64,000 bases of DNA from Durusdinium trenchii (GCA_963970005.1 CAXAMN010023384.1:457817-521816); one strand, 5' to 3'. Positions 44,501 to 55,164 are shown, counted from the first letter of the stretch. The notes: generated from the letters alone by a model not told the origin. Numbers and translations: made by a program.

Positions 44501-45431
44501 CAGCATGCAAGGGAAGACTATTGAGCCAAAACGGCCAGCCCCTTTTCATGAACTTGCGTGGCGCACTTGGGCCCTGTGTGGGGGAAGTTGTTCATCAGTG
44601 TTGGTCTCCAGCGCCCAACACCACACCATTGCTACCATCACCACCACACCGCGATCAACTTTTTGACTTTCCCAAAGTGAGACGTCAGTGGCCTCAGCCA
44701 TGGCGGTGGTGGCCATGGAGAGATCCAGGAGGGGGAGATGCAGGATGGTCATCCTGAGGCCCTTGAAGCTGAAGGTCAGGATACCGAAAACAATAACTGA
44801 TGACCCCAAGTATGACGTGTTTTGTTACGAGCCTGTAGCTCCTCCGACACGACACCGGGTCCATGACCCGGTCGAAGTTGATTGATGACTGTTGGAAATC
44901 ATCTTGAATGTGAATGACCCTGGAGGCTTAGGTTACTTTGATGGGGTGGTTGGGATTAGTTCTGAACCGCGTGACTGACTTAATGCATAGGTTGGGTGGA
45001 TGGACACCCAGCTCCTCCCTCATCCCCGGCCGAGATGTACTGATTGGCCCCTGTGACCCGGTTCGGATTGGCTGGCATTGGTCATGGATCATGTGAGTGG
45101 ACAGTGAAATGTGTAGAGGAAAACGATCAAATGATTACACAAGGAACCAGACAGTATCTCTTCTCACTGCGTGGTTTTTTCCTTTATAATTATATGTGTG
45201 TTCTTTGTGGTTGTTGGTTTTGTCTTTTGTTCGTCTCCCCAACGCACTGACACTTGATTAGGGTCAGCGACCTGGTTTGGATTGGTAAGGGTTGGTCCTG
45301 GAGCTTGTAGAAGTGGAAAACTTGAATTTTCATCAATGGCCATGTTCCAGTTCCATGATTACTCCTGAGTGTGTATCTTCCCAAAAGTCATCCGAGTGGG
45401 CGCATGGCCCGGTGCAACACTTAAACCAAGC

Positions 45432-45473
<42 letters not shown>
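45432..45473. repeat. (TGA)14 trinucleotide microsatellite
   Basis: Fourteen uninterrupted TGA units create a poly-Asp run in one plus frame and poly-Ser in a minus frame. These are artefacts of the microsatellite. Confidence 0.98.
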
Positions 45474-45671
45474 GGTCGCGGTGGTGGTAGCCGGATACAC
45501 AAAGCAGGGCATCCAAACCCAAAAGTTCACACTTGGCGCACCGGCCATCCCTGCACCAAAACATACCCACCCCCAAAGAACAAAGTACGCAGCCACTCAC
45601 GCAGCACAGCCAAGCAAAGCGCCAAAAAGACGTAAAAAGGAAGAACCAGGAGTATCACCAAGACCGAGCCA

Positions 45672-45917
45672 TCACCCTAGACTGGCATATAGCCGTCTGA
45701 TAGACGTCCCACTGGGAGTCTGGGGAAGAGATGGCAGCCTGGCCGTCACTCCCTCGGGTGTCCCTGAACCGCGAGACGAACAAAGCCCGGCGTCAACGGT
45801 CACCGTACTTGCATCCCTGCTTACACATTCAGCTATCGTTCCCCCCTGTCTTGCCGTTCCGTCTTGTACCTTGGCTGCGCCTACCAAGCCCAACCAGGCC
45901 CCCTTCAGATCAGCCAC
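45672..45917 (-). CDS. Minus-strand exon-like block
   Basis: The frame reads DLKGAWLGLVGAAKVQDGTA, RQGGTIAECVSRDASTVTVD, AGLCSSRGSGTPEG and on to GVTARLPSLPQT. Composition is good, but no splice consensus was fixed. The overlapping plus frame with the poly-Asp run is less convincing. Confidence 0.35.
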   Translation of the reverse strand: MADLKGAWLGLVGAAKVQDGTARQGGTIAECVSRDASTVTVDAGLCSSRGSGTPEGVTARLPSLPQTPSGTSIRRLYASLG

Positions 45918-46603
45918 GAGTCACCACAGGGATGACACCGTAGGACCCAGAAGCAGGAAAACCAACCAGCCAAAACAGACCAAAGCTCCCCAACAACGTC
46001 AATCACGTTGTTGTTTCCTCCAAACCGGTGGCAAAGGGAAGAGCTGACCCTAGGGGACCGCTCAACGTCCCTTGAGCCTAAACCGGCATGGAGTCGCGTG
46101 CTCCCGTTCTCCCCAAAAAACCTGAGAAGTGAACTCGAAGAAACACCTGGTACAAACTGGAGAAAACGCCGGACCCGAAGGACCGGATTGGGTTCGCCCT
46201 TGGCACTACAAACCCAGAGAAAGCCAACCCGGAACAAATGGAACCCGACTACTTGCAGCATTGATTATATAGATGGAGTTCGGCCAAGCTTACTCCAATT
46301 CTCCCCAGAGAGGGCTTGGTTGGGGTTAGTCAGCGGTCATTGTCCCAAGTTTTTGTCCTCCCGCACCACCGGCTGATCGATTGGTTGGCTCAGTGACCTG
46401 GTTGGGGTTGCGCCCTGGAAAAAGCCATGAACGTGGAAAACAAGATTGGTTCCACTTCCATCACGATGCCCTATATGTTTTGGTTGGGCGTGGTATCGAA
46501 ATGGAAAGCTACACCTGATTTTCCACTTCATGACTTGCAGGGGTCATCACCACACCACCAACCGATCGATTGGTTGGGTCACTGACTTGGTTGGGGTGCC
46601 AAA

Positions 46604-46821
46604 GAATGCATTCTCCCTGGTACCAAGAACCAAGATTTGCACCAGGACTCTTGGGAAGAATGTTGGTTCCTGACTGTTCTTTTCATTTCTTCCTTTGTCT
46701 CTTTCCCTCCTTCTTGCTCTTCTTCATTTGAAGGTCAGCCCCAAGAACCAGGAACCAAGATTACTCCCAAGAGTTCTGGTGCAAATGTTGGTTCTTGGTT
46801 TTGGTTCGAGGGAGAATGCAC
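46604..46821. repeat. Inverted repeat with about 70-bp arms
   Basis: The left arm 46604-46672 and the right arm 46749-46821 are reverse complements with a few differences (GAATGCATTCTCCCT, TTTGCACCAGGACTCTTGGG and TTGGTTCCTG are matched on the other arm). The spacer is pyrimidine-rich. It resembles a non-autonomous fold-back or MITE element; target duplications were not identified. Confidence 0.75.
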
Positions 46822-46869
46822 TTCCCATCAAGAATGCATTCTCCTCACCAAGCTCGACACATTCAAATG

Positions 46870-47680
46870 ACCAACGTTGCTGAAAAGATTTGTGTATATA
46901 TATATATACATCGTCCCCCCACTTCTGGGCCCGAAAGGACAACTTCCAAAGTGCCGAAAATCTAGTAAAACATTGCAGATACCATCAAACTCATCAAGCT
47001 GCAAAAAGTTTTGTGGGGGTACTGAATATGTATATATACAGATATTGATATAAATGTTAGATAATTACACCTACACCAAACCTGTATAGGGGTGACGCAT
47101 GCATGAACCCGTTGATTGAATCCACGGAGCGTCCCTTCGACCAAGCACTCTTGCATTGTGCATGCGTGGATCCCTTCTCAAGCTGCATGCATGTAGGTTA
47201 GCTGAGAATGAGTTCTCGCAAGTACTATGGTTTTGTCTCAGAGGACTTTAGCTTTTTTTGGGAGGATCGCGAATCGCGAGTCAGACCCTTGGTCATGCAA
47301 AGCTACCATTGATGCTTCACTGGCTCCCATCAAAAGCTGTTCCCAGACTGCACTTGGCCTAGTTTTGACCCTGAAGTGCCACCCTTGCGAGGGCATGAAG
47401 CTGACGCTGCTCAAGCGTTTCTACTTGGGTCTGGCTGGAAAACATCAGCTTGACCAATTTGATTTGGCCGAATGGGAGAGTCAATGAAAACAACATGAGC
47501 TGGAGGGCTCGGGAGGATGGGCTGGAAGGGCGGGATTCGAAACCGGTTCTGAGGATATGTTTGGACAGACCCCTTTCCTCAAGATAGGCCCCCATCGAAA
47601 GTCTATTCTCATGATATATCCAGGAGCCCTAGGGAACAAACACAGAGTTCCAGCTAAAAAGATCAGTAGTTCCTAACGGT
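46870..47680. other. No firm gene
   Basis: Around 47230-47595 both strands carry protein-like frames (plus: HPCEGMKLTLLKRFYLGLAG; minus: SQTQVETLEQRQLHALARVA), so an exon may exist, but its strand cannot be decided. Nothing else is recognisable. Confidence 0.4.
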
Positions 47681-47681
47681 C

Positions 47682-47906
47682 CTAACTGCTGCAGGATTGG
47701 CTGTTTGTGACATACTGCGACGTGGATAAATGGAAACAAAAAAGACACATATGATCAACCATTTTAAGACATGGTCGAACGCCAGCTTGGACGCCCTGTG
47801 CCGCCCCCCCACCCGACAGCATCTCCTGGCCAGGCTTAGCAGGCAGCTGCTCCAGGGTAAAGCGTTCGGCCACCTGTGGCCTGCGGACACGCAGGATGGT
47901 CTCCAA
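47682..47906 (-). CDS. Minus-strand exon-like block
   Basis: The frame reads ETILRVRRPQVAERFTLEQL, PAKPGQEMLSGGGAAQGVQA and GVRPCLK before turning weak. Possible acceptors GTCTTTGGAG and GTCCGCAG lie at its 5' side. It is the last minus-strand exon candidate before the copia insertion. Function unknown. Confidence 0.4.
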   Translation of the reverse strand: METILRVRRPQVAERFTLEQLPAKPGQEMLSGGGAAQGVQAGVRPCLKMVDHMCLFCFHLSTSQYVTNSQSCSS

Positions 47907-48103
47907 AGACAGGGTTAATCAAACACTCCGTTTGGATGCACGCACAGGGTTAGTCAACGCGCCCACAAATCGCCTCTTGTCAACAGGGGTGACGGATGCG
48001 GGTGAGTAAGTGAGGTGAAAGTGGCATGAGGCCGGATGAACCCCATTTGGATTATAAAGCCTCTTCGGGGGTTGCTATTAATCAAGAATCAAGGTTGTAT
48101 CAA

Positions 48104-48300
48104 GAGGATGCCTCGGTACTTCGGGACTGGACGTGTTCGAAGGACCAACTGCGAGGCCGGGGAGGCTGTGCACCTGATCCCCAACGGCCGCGTCTTCCGT
48201 GGCTTCGCTGGTGGATCCTCCTCGAAGCGGCCCAACAAGAAGGTGCCGGTGGTGTCCTCGGCGCTGCAGCTGGCTGCGCTGTCTGGAGGAGCGTTCAAGG
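48104..48300 (+). CDS. Plus-strand exon-like block
   Basis: The frame reads RMPRYFGTGRVRRTNCEAGE, AVHLIPNGRVFRGFAGGSS, SKRPNKKVPVVSSALQLAAL and SGGAFKE. It then meets AAG|GAATAT, a possible GA-type donor. It is basic and Gly-rich. The copia element is inserted about 470 bases downstream. No family is recognised. Confidence 0.4.
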
Positions 48301-48767
48301 AATATAATAGAGCACAGCACATCCATTATGTTGAAAAAGGTCCTAGACCTTCCTCCAAAACAAGTCTCAGAATGCATGGGGAAGTTTTATATGAGTTTTA
48401 TGAGACATTATAACATATTACAACTGCCAGTAGGAATATAAGATAACTATACAACTTGCTGAACGGTGATGTGTGTGTGTGTTGGACTGCAGGAACCACC
48501 TGTACTGTAGAACATCAGTGTTGGCTGCTCGATGTTGATTGTGTTCGGAGAGAACTCCTGATTCAGTGCATCGCATGGGCAATTCATTGGACAATCTCAC
48601 AACCCCACGTTTGCGCTCTCCCGGTGTTTGTAGCAAACACTCTGCCAGCATCTCATATATGTTCAGCACAAGAATACAATACATACTGACTGGAAATAAT
48701 GACAAACAAGAAAAGGGTTGTCCGTTACGTGCCCTGTGAGTGACGAACACACACACAATGAATATTA

Positions 48768-48772
48768 ATAAC
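48768..48772. other. Target-site duplication, left copy (ATAAC)
   Basis: ATAAC directly precedes the left LTR and is repeated at 57761-57765 directly after the right LTR. Five bases is the usual size for Ty1/copia integrases. Confidence 0.9.
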
Positions 48773-48918
48773 TGTAGACGCACTAGCAAGAGCGTCTGCC
48801 AGCGCGCCGTTTTCACCTAAGGCGCAGCACGAAATGGCTTCAGGCCTTGATCCAAGCGAACATGAACAACCATGTTCCTCCGCCTGCCCAACACCGAAGA
48901 GCAAACTCAACTTTCACA
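48773..48918 (-). repeat. 3' LTR (146 bp)
   Basis: On the element's strand it starts TGTGAAAGTTGAGTTTGC and ends GCGTCTACA, with TG...CA ends. By eye it is identical to the right LTR at all 146 positions. It contains the last codons and the TGA of pol (48907-48909). Confidence 0.95.
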
Positions 48919-51900
48919 GTTCATCCCCTTCTCTTGTGGCATTTGAGGGGTTGGGCAACGGCTGAACACGGTCACGAGCAAAGCAACAGGCTCCTCAAGC
49001 ATCGATCGAGGATTCTGGAGCTCTCGCATGTCGACAGAGTCTTCCAACTGTCGCCAAATCACACTATGTTCGCTGTCAAAGCGGGCAAAAGTGGAACGAA
49101 ACGCATGCGTCGTTCTTGAACAGCGTGGCTCTGGGGTCCTGTACGAACGAGCCTGACGGCACACGTTGACGGCCAAATCTTCATTCAAAATATGCCAACC
49201 TGAGCTCTGTGAGAGCTTCATCACATGGCCAAACAACGGGGAGGAGCTTTCAAAAGGGACTCCCATGTCACTTCTCACCACCCTTCCGGTCTGTTGTGAG
49301 TTAGCCATGGGCTTCTTACTTTTGGACGTCTGTTTGACGTACTGGGAGGAAAACTGTACACACCACTTGCAATCTCTCAGGATCTTGTGAAGGTGCTGAG
49401 GGTCAAGCTCCTTAGTGCCGCAGTCTACGATCATGTTCTCTGTTGCTGTCCAACGCATTCTCGTGTTGCATCGAGCCAGCATTGAACGAATCCAGCTTAT
49501 GGTGAAAGCTAAACTCTTTTGGCTGCCATAGCTCGGCGTTTCCGAGCAGGATTTGTCGAATGCATCCTTGGCGTCGGTGACAACCAACAGGGGCACGGAA
49601 TCCGTGCTAAGGTCAAAGGGCTTCCGGTCGAGTGGATGACCGAAAGCTTCGCCAAGCACGCCGCGGCAATATTGCCCGGCATCCAGCGCCTCCTCAATGC
49701 CCAACAACTCTGCGGCAAATGTCGATCTGCATACCCGGTTCAGTCTATGAGACCGGGCGTCCAACACTGTGAACTTGCCTTCTCTGCCGCTCATGAGGTT
49801 TTCGTCAGCAATGAGGACAAAGTAGGCGGCTTGACTATAGACCTTCTTGATGGCCGCTTCGTGGGAACTACCACTTTTCGTCACATTGCCAAGCGAGGCA
49901 TCAGAAACAACGAGGATCCCCGCATTCTTCATGTCCAAGGGCTTGAAGTGCAGCGCGAAGTCTGCGTGGAGCTTTGCCTTTCTAACTAAGGCATTAGCGC
50001 GGATCAACGTCTCGATGGTCTGGGAAGCACCCTGCAATGTCGACAACTGAAATTGCAAGTCAAAGCGAACTTGCGCTACCAGCCACTGCAAACTCCCGAG
50101 GAGAGCTCTGAGCTGGCGTTGTTCCCCAGGCATCAAAGTGGCCTCTGGATTCTTCTTTCGAAGTGGGTTGATGCGCACCTGCTGCAGATTGCTATGGTAC
50201 TCTTCCATGGAAACTTTCACCGAAAAATCTTCAGCTTGCTCAATCTTCTTTCCACAATAGGTTATGGTTCCGGTGGAGGTGGAACCAAACCCAAGTTCGG
50301 CACCCAGCAACTGCAAGGTGTGGTGCGCACGAGGGCCTCCGGCCAGTAGCAAGTCATCCACGTGGGAGATGAGGATGCCTTCCAATTTGGAGCCTGCCCA
50401 CAGGAACCACATGGCCGAATCCAGAGCTGAAAGTCGCCAACCATGGTGTTGTACTGACTTGCATAACCTCTTATACCAACGACGAGGGCTGTCAGCTAAG
50501 CCAAATACTCCCTTTTTCACACGGCATAAGCCTGCTTCAGAGAATGGTAGGCGTGGCTCATCAGGTGCTCGGGTCTTCACGTTGGCGAGGTAGAGGATGC
50601 GTTCATTGGGGCCAAACTCTTCACCTTTCATGAATGCCGACTTGATGTCAGCACTTGCCAGCTTCCACTTCATACTGGCGGCAAAGGTCAGCAAAAGATG
50701 CTGCGAAGTTCTCGACGCTGTTGGAGCATCACAACGAAGGCCATATGCACTAATGTCTTGGTATCCGGGGACGACCAGCCTGGCGTTGGCCTTGAGTGGA
50801 AGGTCCCGGTCTGCCGTCCTCAGTCCGTCATTCTTGTCCACATAGACGAAGCGAGGAACCAAGATGCGGTGGCTTTCACCTTCTGTCTTCAACTTCTGCC
50901 TAATGCGGGCAGCTTCGGCATCTGGAAGAGGTTCGATGGCCTCATTTTCAACCCATACGGACCATCCTTTGGCTGCTGCTTCACGGAACTCCTTTTTCTC
51001 AAAGTCCGACATGTGACTCCATACATGCTCCTTACGAGCAGTGAGCACTGCAAGCACTTCCTGAGCAGCATCGTCATTGCCAAGGGGCCAAAGTTGCTTC
51101 AGCATTTGCCGTCGTCTGAATTCTGTCCTCGAGGGGAGAGGCCAATTGCCACGCCATGTCCCATGGTCTCGGACTCTGGCTTCCAAGGGATTCAGACGAT
51201 CCTGTTCCGCCATGATCTGGATCTGACGGAGCGGATGCACATTGGCATATGCTTCCATTTCCATCACTTCATGAGTCACTCTCAGGGCTTCTGAAGCTTC
51301 ATCAGGAACTTCATCTGGAGGTTGAGCCGGAGTTGGAGCAACAGGGTCTGGTTGAAGAGCTTCTTCACGCAAGCGCTCAGCATCCAGTTCAGCAGGCCTC
51401 TTGGAAGCCTGTGACTCGCCGCTAGCACTTGGGGCGGCACTGGAAACGCTCTGCCGTCTCTGTTCAAAGGCAGCTCGTACAGCTTCAGGAAATGGAGATG
51501 TACCTAAGTCTGGCAAAGAAGAAGTATGCCGAGACCATCCTCTTGAGATAGGACCACCTTGAGCATTGCCGAGGGCTTGCACGAACTCTTGAGGATGTAA
51601 AGGTGGTAGATCGGCAGGAGCTTCTTCAGGTACGGCCGAAAGAGGAACAGGTTCAACAGGTAGAGGCACTCCCGTCATCGGTCCACCCTGTGCTTCGGGT
51701 TCAGCCGAGGTGGTTGTAGATGAGGAGGTCGTTGGTATCTGTCGATCATGGTATGCCGCATCGATGACTTCCTGAATGGCATCTTGCCATACTTCACTCG
51801 CGACTTGTTCCAGGGAGCTGGCTGGTCTCAAATGCTCAATGGCGCACTTGGTCAGTTGTCCTCTGAAACTCACATATCCATTCACATTGCCCTCCAAGGC

Positions 51901-52899
51901 GACGAGGAGGGCAGGGCCATGCCATCGCTTGAGACTGAGGCGTTTCTTGGATGCAGCTGTTCGGTTGTTGAACCGAGTTTGTCTGAAGAAGTAGACGATA
52001 TCTCCAGGAGATAGGCCATGTTCTGCAGTCGGTCCTCGAGAACGGGCTAGTTCAGCTCGTCGAAGGCCTTTGGAAAAATGAAGGCGTACCATCGCCAAGC
52101 GAGCAGTCTCTCGCATGGCAACTTGTCTGGCCAAACTTGGCCGAGAGTCGATGAGTCCATGCTCACTCAAGCGGCGACCAAAATCACCAAGGCAATCTCC
52201 GTGCATCCGGGGTTGCTTTCCAAAGGCAGCTTGCATAGGAGAGACACCAGCGTCGTTGATGTCCGAGTTGTAGGCGCTTACTGCCTCCTGGAGACAAAGT
52301 TCAACATCATCTTTTCCCAAGGCCGAATGAGCCTTGATGCACGAACGAAGAATGCCCTTAAGGATAGCTCCACCGCGCTCACATACACCATTCTGCCAAG
52401 GGGCTTGGACCGCGGTGTGGTGGAGGTAGATGCTCCATGAACTGCAGAACTCTTCAAACTCAGCAGACACGAACTCCTTGCCCTGATCTGCTATCAGGAC
52501 TCTTGGTGCTCCCAGGATGGGAAGCCATTTGGTCTTAAAGAAGCGCTCCACCATGCTCGAACTTTTTGTTTCCAAAACTTCAGCAAACTGCAGCCTGGAG
52601 ACATAGTCAATTGCATGGATCACATAGAAGCGCTTTTCGCCAATGTCTTCAATCTCAAAGAGGTCCACATGGACCTGGTCGCCCACATCCTTGGGTAGTG
52701 GCAAGGTAGCAGGCCGTCTGGCCTTTGGGATCTTCCGCTCGTCGCAAATTGAACATTTGAAGTGACGAGCGGCATGGATGATGTCCGGAGGGGCACCAGT
52801 GATCGCCAGTGCTCTGGCTAGGCGACGGCCAGATCGGTGGCCCGTGTTTTCATGTAGGCGTCGAAGAGCTTGCTTCACAGCAGCTGTCCAGTGACAGCT
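48907..52899 (-). CDS. pol: Copia pol: integrase, reverse transcriptase, RNase H
   Basis: Residue numbers count from the GTG at 52876-52878. Integrase: zinc motif H9-X4-H14-X27-C42-X2-C45, then catalytic D72 (HVDLF), D131 (IADQGKEF) and E167 (NGVCERGG), with the classic 35-residue D-E spacing. RT spans about 630-900 with D744 (SADIKSAFMKG) and the active site HVDD at 839-842, a His for the usual Tyr/Phe. RNase H: D993 (VSDASLG), E1057 (AAELLG), D1102 and D1152 (IVDCGTKEL). About 160 extra residues follow, and the stop lies inside the LTR. No ATG starts this frame. It is open from a TGA at 52900-52902 and overlaps the preceding frame by about 25 bases, so expression as a fusion by frameshifting, or as a mutated fusion, is likely. 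All catalytic residues are present. Confidence 0.9.
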   Translation of the reverse strand, partial: SCHWTAAVKQALRRLHENTGHRSGRRLARALAITGAPPDIIHAARHFKCSICDERKIPKARRPATLPLPKDVGDQVHVDLFEIEDIGEKRFYVIHAIDYVSRLQFAEVLETKSSSMVERFFKTKWLPILGAPRVLIADQGKEFVSAEFEEFCSSWSIYLHHTAVQAPWQNGVCERGGAILKGILRSCIKAHSALGKDDVELCLQEAVSAYNSDINDAGVSPMQAAFGKQPRMHGDCLGDFGRRLSEHGLIDSRPSLARQVAMRETARLAMVRLHFSKGLRRAELARSRGPTAEHGLSPGDIVYFFRQTRFNNRTAASKKRLSLKRWHGPALLVALEGNVNGYVSFRGQLTKCAIEHLRPASSLEQVASEVWQDAIQEVIDAAYHDRQIPTTSSSTTTSAEPEAQGGPMTGVPLPVEPVPLSAVPEEAPADLPPLHPQEFVQALGNAQGGPISRGWSRHTSSLPDLGTSPFPEAVRAAFEQRRQSVSSAAPSASGESQASKRPAELDAERLREEALQPDPVAPTPAQPPDEVPDEASEALRVTHEVMEMEAYANVHPLRQIQIMAEQDRLNPLEARVRDHGTWRGNWPLPSRTEFRRRQMLKQLWPLGNDDAAQEVLAVLTARKEHVWSHMSDFEKKEFREAAAKGWSVWVENEAIEPLPDAEAARIRQKLKTEGESHRILVPRFVYVDKNDGLRTADRDLPLKANARLVVPGYQDISAYGLRCDAPTASRTSQHLLLTFAASMKWKLASADIKSAFMKGEEFGPNERILYLANVKTRAPDEPRLPFSEAGLCRVKKGVFGLADSPRRWYKRLCKSVQHHGWRLSALDSAMWFLWAGSKLEGILISHVDDLLLAGGPRAHHTLQLLGAELGFGSTSTGTITYCGKKIEQAEDFSVKVSMEEYHSNLQQVRINPLRKKNPEATLMPGEQRQLRALLGSLQWLVAQVRFDLQFQLSTLQGASQTIETLIRANALVRKAKLHADFALHFKPLDMKNAGILVVSDASLGNVTKSGSSHEAAIKKVYSQAAYFVLIADENLMSGREGKFTVLDARSHRLNRVCRSTFAAELLGIEEALDAGQYCRGVLGEAFGHPLDRKPFDLSTDSVPLLVVTDAKDAFDKSCSETPSYGSQKSLAFTISWIRSMLARCNTRMRWTATENMIVDCGTKELDPQHLHKILRDCKWCVQFSSQYVKQTSKSKKPMANSQQTGRVVRSDMGVPFESSSPLFGHVMKLSQSSGWHILNEDLAVNVCRQARSYRTPEPRCSRTTHAFRSTFARFDSEHSVIWRQLEDSVDMRELQNPRSMLEEPVALLVTVFSRCPTPQMPQEKGMNCES
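48919..48936 (-). other. Polypurine tract
   Basis: Immediately before the 3' LTR the element's strand reads CAAGAGAAGGGGATGAAC, the expected plus-strand primer position. It is also translated as part of pol. Confidence 0.75.
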
Positions 52900-55164
52900 T
52901 CAGTGGACTCCTGATCAGAGTCACTCAGGTTCATGTCAATCGGCAGGGCGGTCTCATCTTCAGCCTCCTCACCGTCTTCGATGGCAAGGATGTTGTGTGG
53001 TCTTTTGAAGTCAGCTTCAAACTGCTTTTCCATGCCAACCACCAGGGCCTTTGCGAGGGCCCACGGATAGTGGCCAGCGGGCTCTGAAACAGCTTTTCCC
53101 CCAATGATGTGACCATGAGGGTGATTGCCAAGACACTTCATGCCGTCCAGTTGGGAAAGGACCTCATCACTCGAAGTGGCTATCCGCGTAGCTTTCCGAA
53201 GCAGGTCACCCGCCTGGTTCTTCAAGTTGAATCGGCATTGGTGGAAGACTACACAACGGGCCTCAAGTTGCTCCAAGGCTCTTTGCATTTCTTCCAGGGT
53301 CCATGCTCTAGAGGATTGAGGGTTCTCCAAAACAAAGTGACAACCACGACTCTTCTGGTCCTTGGCCAATTGGAGGGCGAACTGCAAGAGGGTGATTGCT
53401 TCCTCATACATCTTGGTGCCATTCTTCGGAGGGTTGAGGTTGAGTAACACACTCCAAAAGGAACAAGGAAATGCCAGCACCAAAAAGAAAGGACTTTCAC
53501 GCTTCAGGACTGCTCTGGCAGCTTTGCGATCCAGTGGACGGAGAAAATTCCATCCTGATTCCAAGCTCATTGAGGCCCCCACTCGATGTCCTCGTTTGCG
53601 AGCCGTCTGCACAACTCGCTCCGTGTTTGTGTAGACCTCGGTGACAAAGGTCTTGGGGAAGCGGTCATTCTCAACAAGGTCGGGGTTCTTTGAAATCAAC
53701 CTATTCTCAGACATGGCATGGGACTGAAAAGACTTCTCATCGCCAACGGTGAGGGTGGTGACAAGGATCTCGTTCTGGAAGTGGTCCATCGCTCGATGCC
53801 ACTGCTCCTCATAGACTTCATTCACTTCCTTGGCACTGAGCGACACAAGGCGACGGTCTCTTTCATGACGCTCCCAAGCATCCGAAATCATTTTAGCCTG
53901 ACCAGGTTTCACCGCCTGATGTATCCTCCAAGGATTCGTCTCCAGCTCGAGCATCGGTCTCACTGGTCGCGAGGAGGAATTCCATTGGCCTGGCGCCACT
54001 CCAAGTCGTCCTGGTAGTAGTCGCGGTTCATCTGTTGAATCTCGTCCTGGGTCCAGCCGAAGTCCATGGTTGCTTCGGTTTCCATCGGACCGGAAGTCAT
54101 AGGTCCTGGCAGGTGCGATGCTTGGTGCAGGGTCGAAATGCTCTGGAGCACTTGGTTCAGCATCCCTTGGAACTTGTGGTCCTGCATGGTGAGGACTTCC
54201 TGTAGCTCTTGAGCGGTCACTCCAGGAGATGCCTTGACCTTCGCGCCAATTGTCTCGGGCGCTTGAGCAGGTCTCGCCATTGAAGTCTCGGGGACATGTC
54301 TTTCCGTTGAACTGGTAGATCCACTTGCCTTCGAGGGAGTTGGCTTTTGAGCAATCTCGGCAACCAAGGGGCGGCAAGCTTTCTTGAGGTCTTCCACAGT
54401 CATTCCAGTCTGGACGGGGATGTTCAGGAGTGAAGCCAGTTTCACCAGGTCTGCCTTCAACGTTGGCAGGCCTCCCTTTGGGCCGATGAGGGAGCGCACC
54501 ATGTCGTGCTTCTCTCCACGCTTGGTAGCGGCCTCGGCTTCGAGTTGGGCTTCCTGAATGGCATCCCGCTTCAATTGGGCCGTCAGGCCTTTGCTGGCGC
54601 GTGCCGCAAGCATTCCTTGCAACATGTTGTCCTCCATGAAGGCGAAGTTGAGGCCAGCACGGTTCCTGAATTGTCCCAAGTCCAGGAGGTTCTTGGTCGT
54701 GTACACTGACGGTTCTTGGGTTCGAGCTCGCTGCCAGTGCTTGACCATCAATGCCTTTGGCTTCTGGAGGGTCATAGATTCGGCTTGTTCTTGCCAATGT
54801 CTGGTATGGCTGATGCTGGGGTACGGAAAGGGCGCGTACCGCAGCTGCGGACGAGGCAACAGCCACAAGAGCAAGCCATGTGCGTGCCAAGCGGCCTTTG
54901 CGCGAAGGCGGAGAAGCATTCGCCGCCAGCGCAGCACCACCTTCGTGTAGTCGTTCTCGGTCAGGTCGAAGTGCTGGGCCGCTTCCATTACGATCCACAG
55001 ATCCTGCGAGGGCTCGAAAGGTCGTCGAAGAGGATGTCGTCGGGGCTGAAGGACGTGTTTGAGCCACCTTCATAGCTTGAGCCCCGGCCGATGTCGCAGC
55101 AAGGATCGCATGCTCTGTCACAAGGTGCTCATGCGGTGCTTCGGAGGTTGACTCAAAAGGCACT
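52875..55164 (-). CDS. Protease-integrase linker region with cytosine-methyltransferase-like core; frame changes
   Basis: No single frame is convincing throughout. Around 55125-54995 one frame gives CDRACDPCCDIGRGSSYEGG and FSPDDILFDDLSSP. From about 55010 to 53960 another gives SQDLWIVMEAAQHFDLTEND, MLAARASKGLTAQLKRDAIQ and DLVKLASLLNIPVQTGMTVE. From about 53950 to 52875 a third gives the most conserved-looking part. In it GASMSLESGWNFL, LVLAFPCSFWSVL (53451-53471), HFVLENPQSSRAW (ENP at 53319-53327) and CVVFHQCRFNLKN recall motif I/II, the PC motif IV, the ENV motif VI and motif VIII of C5 cytosine methyltransferases. The usual PCQ glutamine and a clear target-recognition domain are absent, so activity is doubtful. 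The end overlaps pol in another frame. Confidence 0.6.

Larger units (their letters stand above)
45030..46610. repeat. Dispersed copies of a GACCTGGTTNGGATTGG-type sequence
   Basis: Related segments occur near 45052 (GACCCGGTTCGGATTGG), 45268 (GACCTGGTTTGGATTGG), 46385-46415 (GATCGATTGGTTGGCTCAGT, then GACCTGGTTGGGGTTG) and 46563-46598 (GATCGATTGGTTGGGTCACT, then GACTTGGTTGGGGTG). They are spaced irregularly and likely come from one repeat family with several degraded copies. Confidence 0.55.

Noticed and set aside
45292-46047. 251-codon plus-strand frame with a poly-Asp run
   Set aside because: The run is produced by a (TGA)14 microsatellite. The rest lacks domain-like sequence, and a minus-strand block is more convincing.
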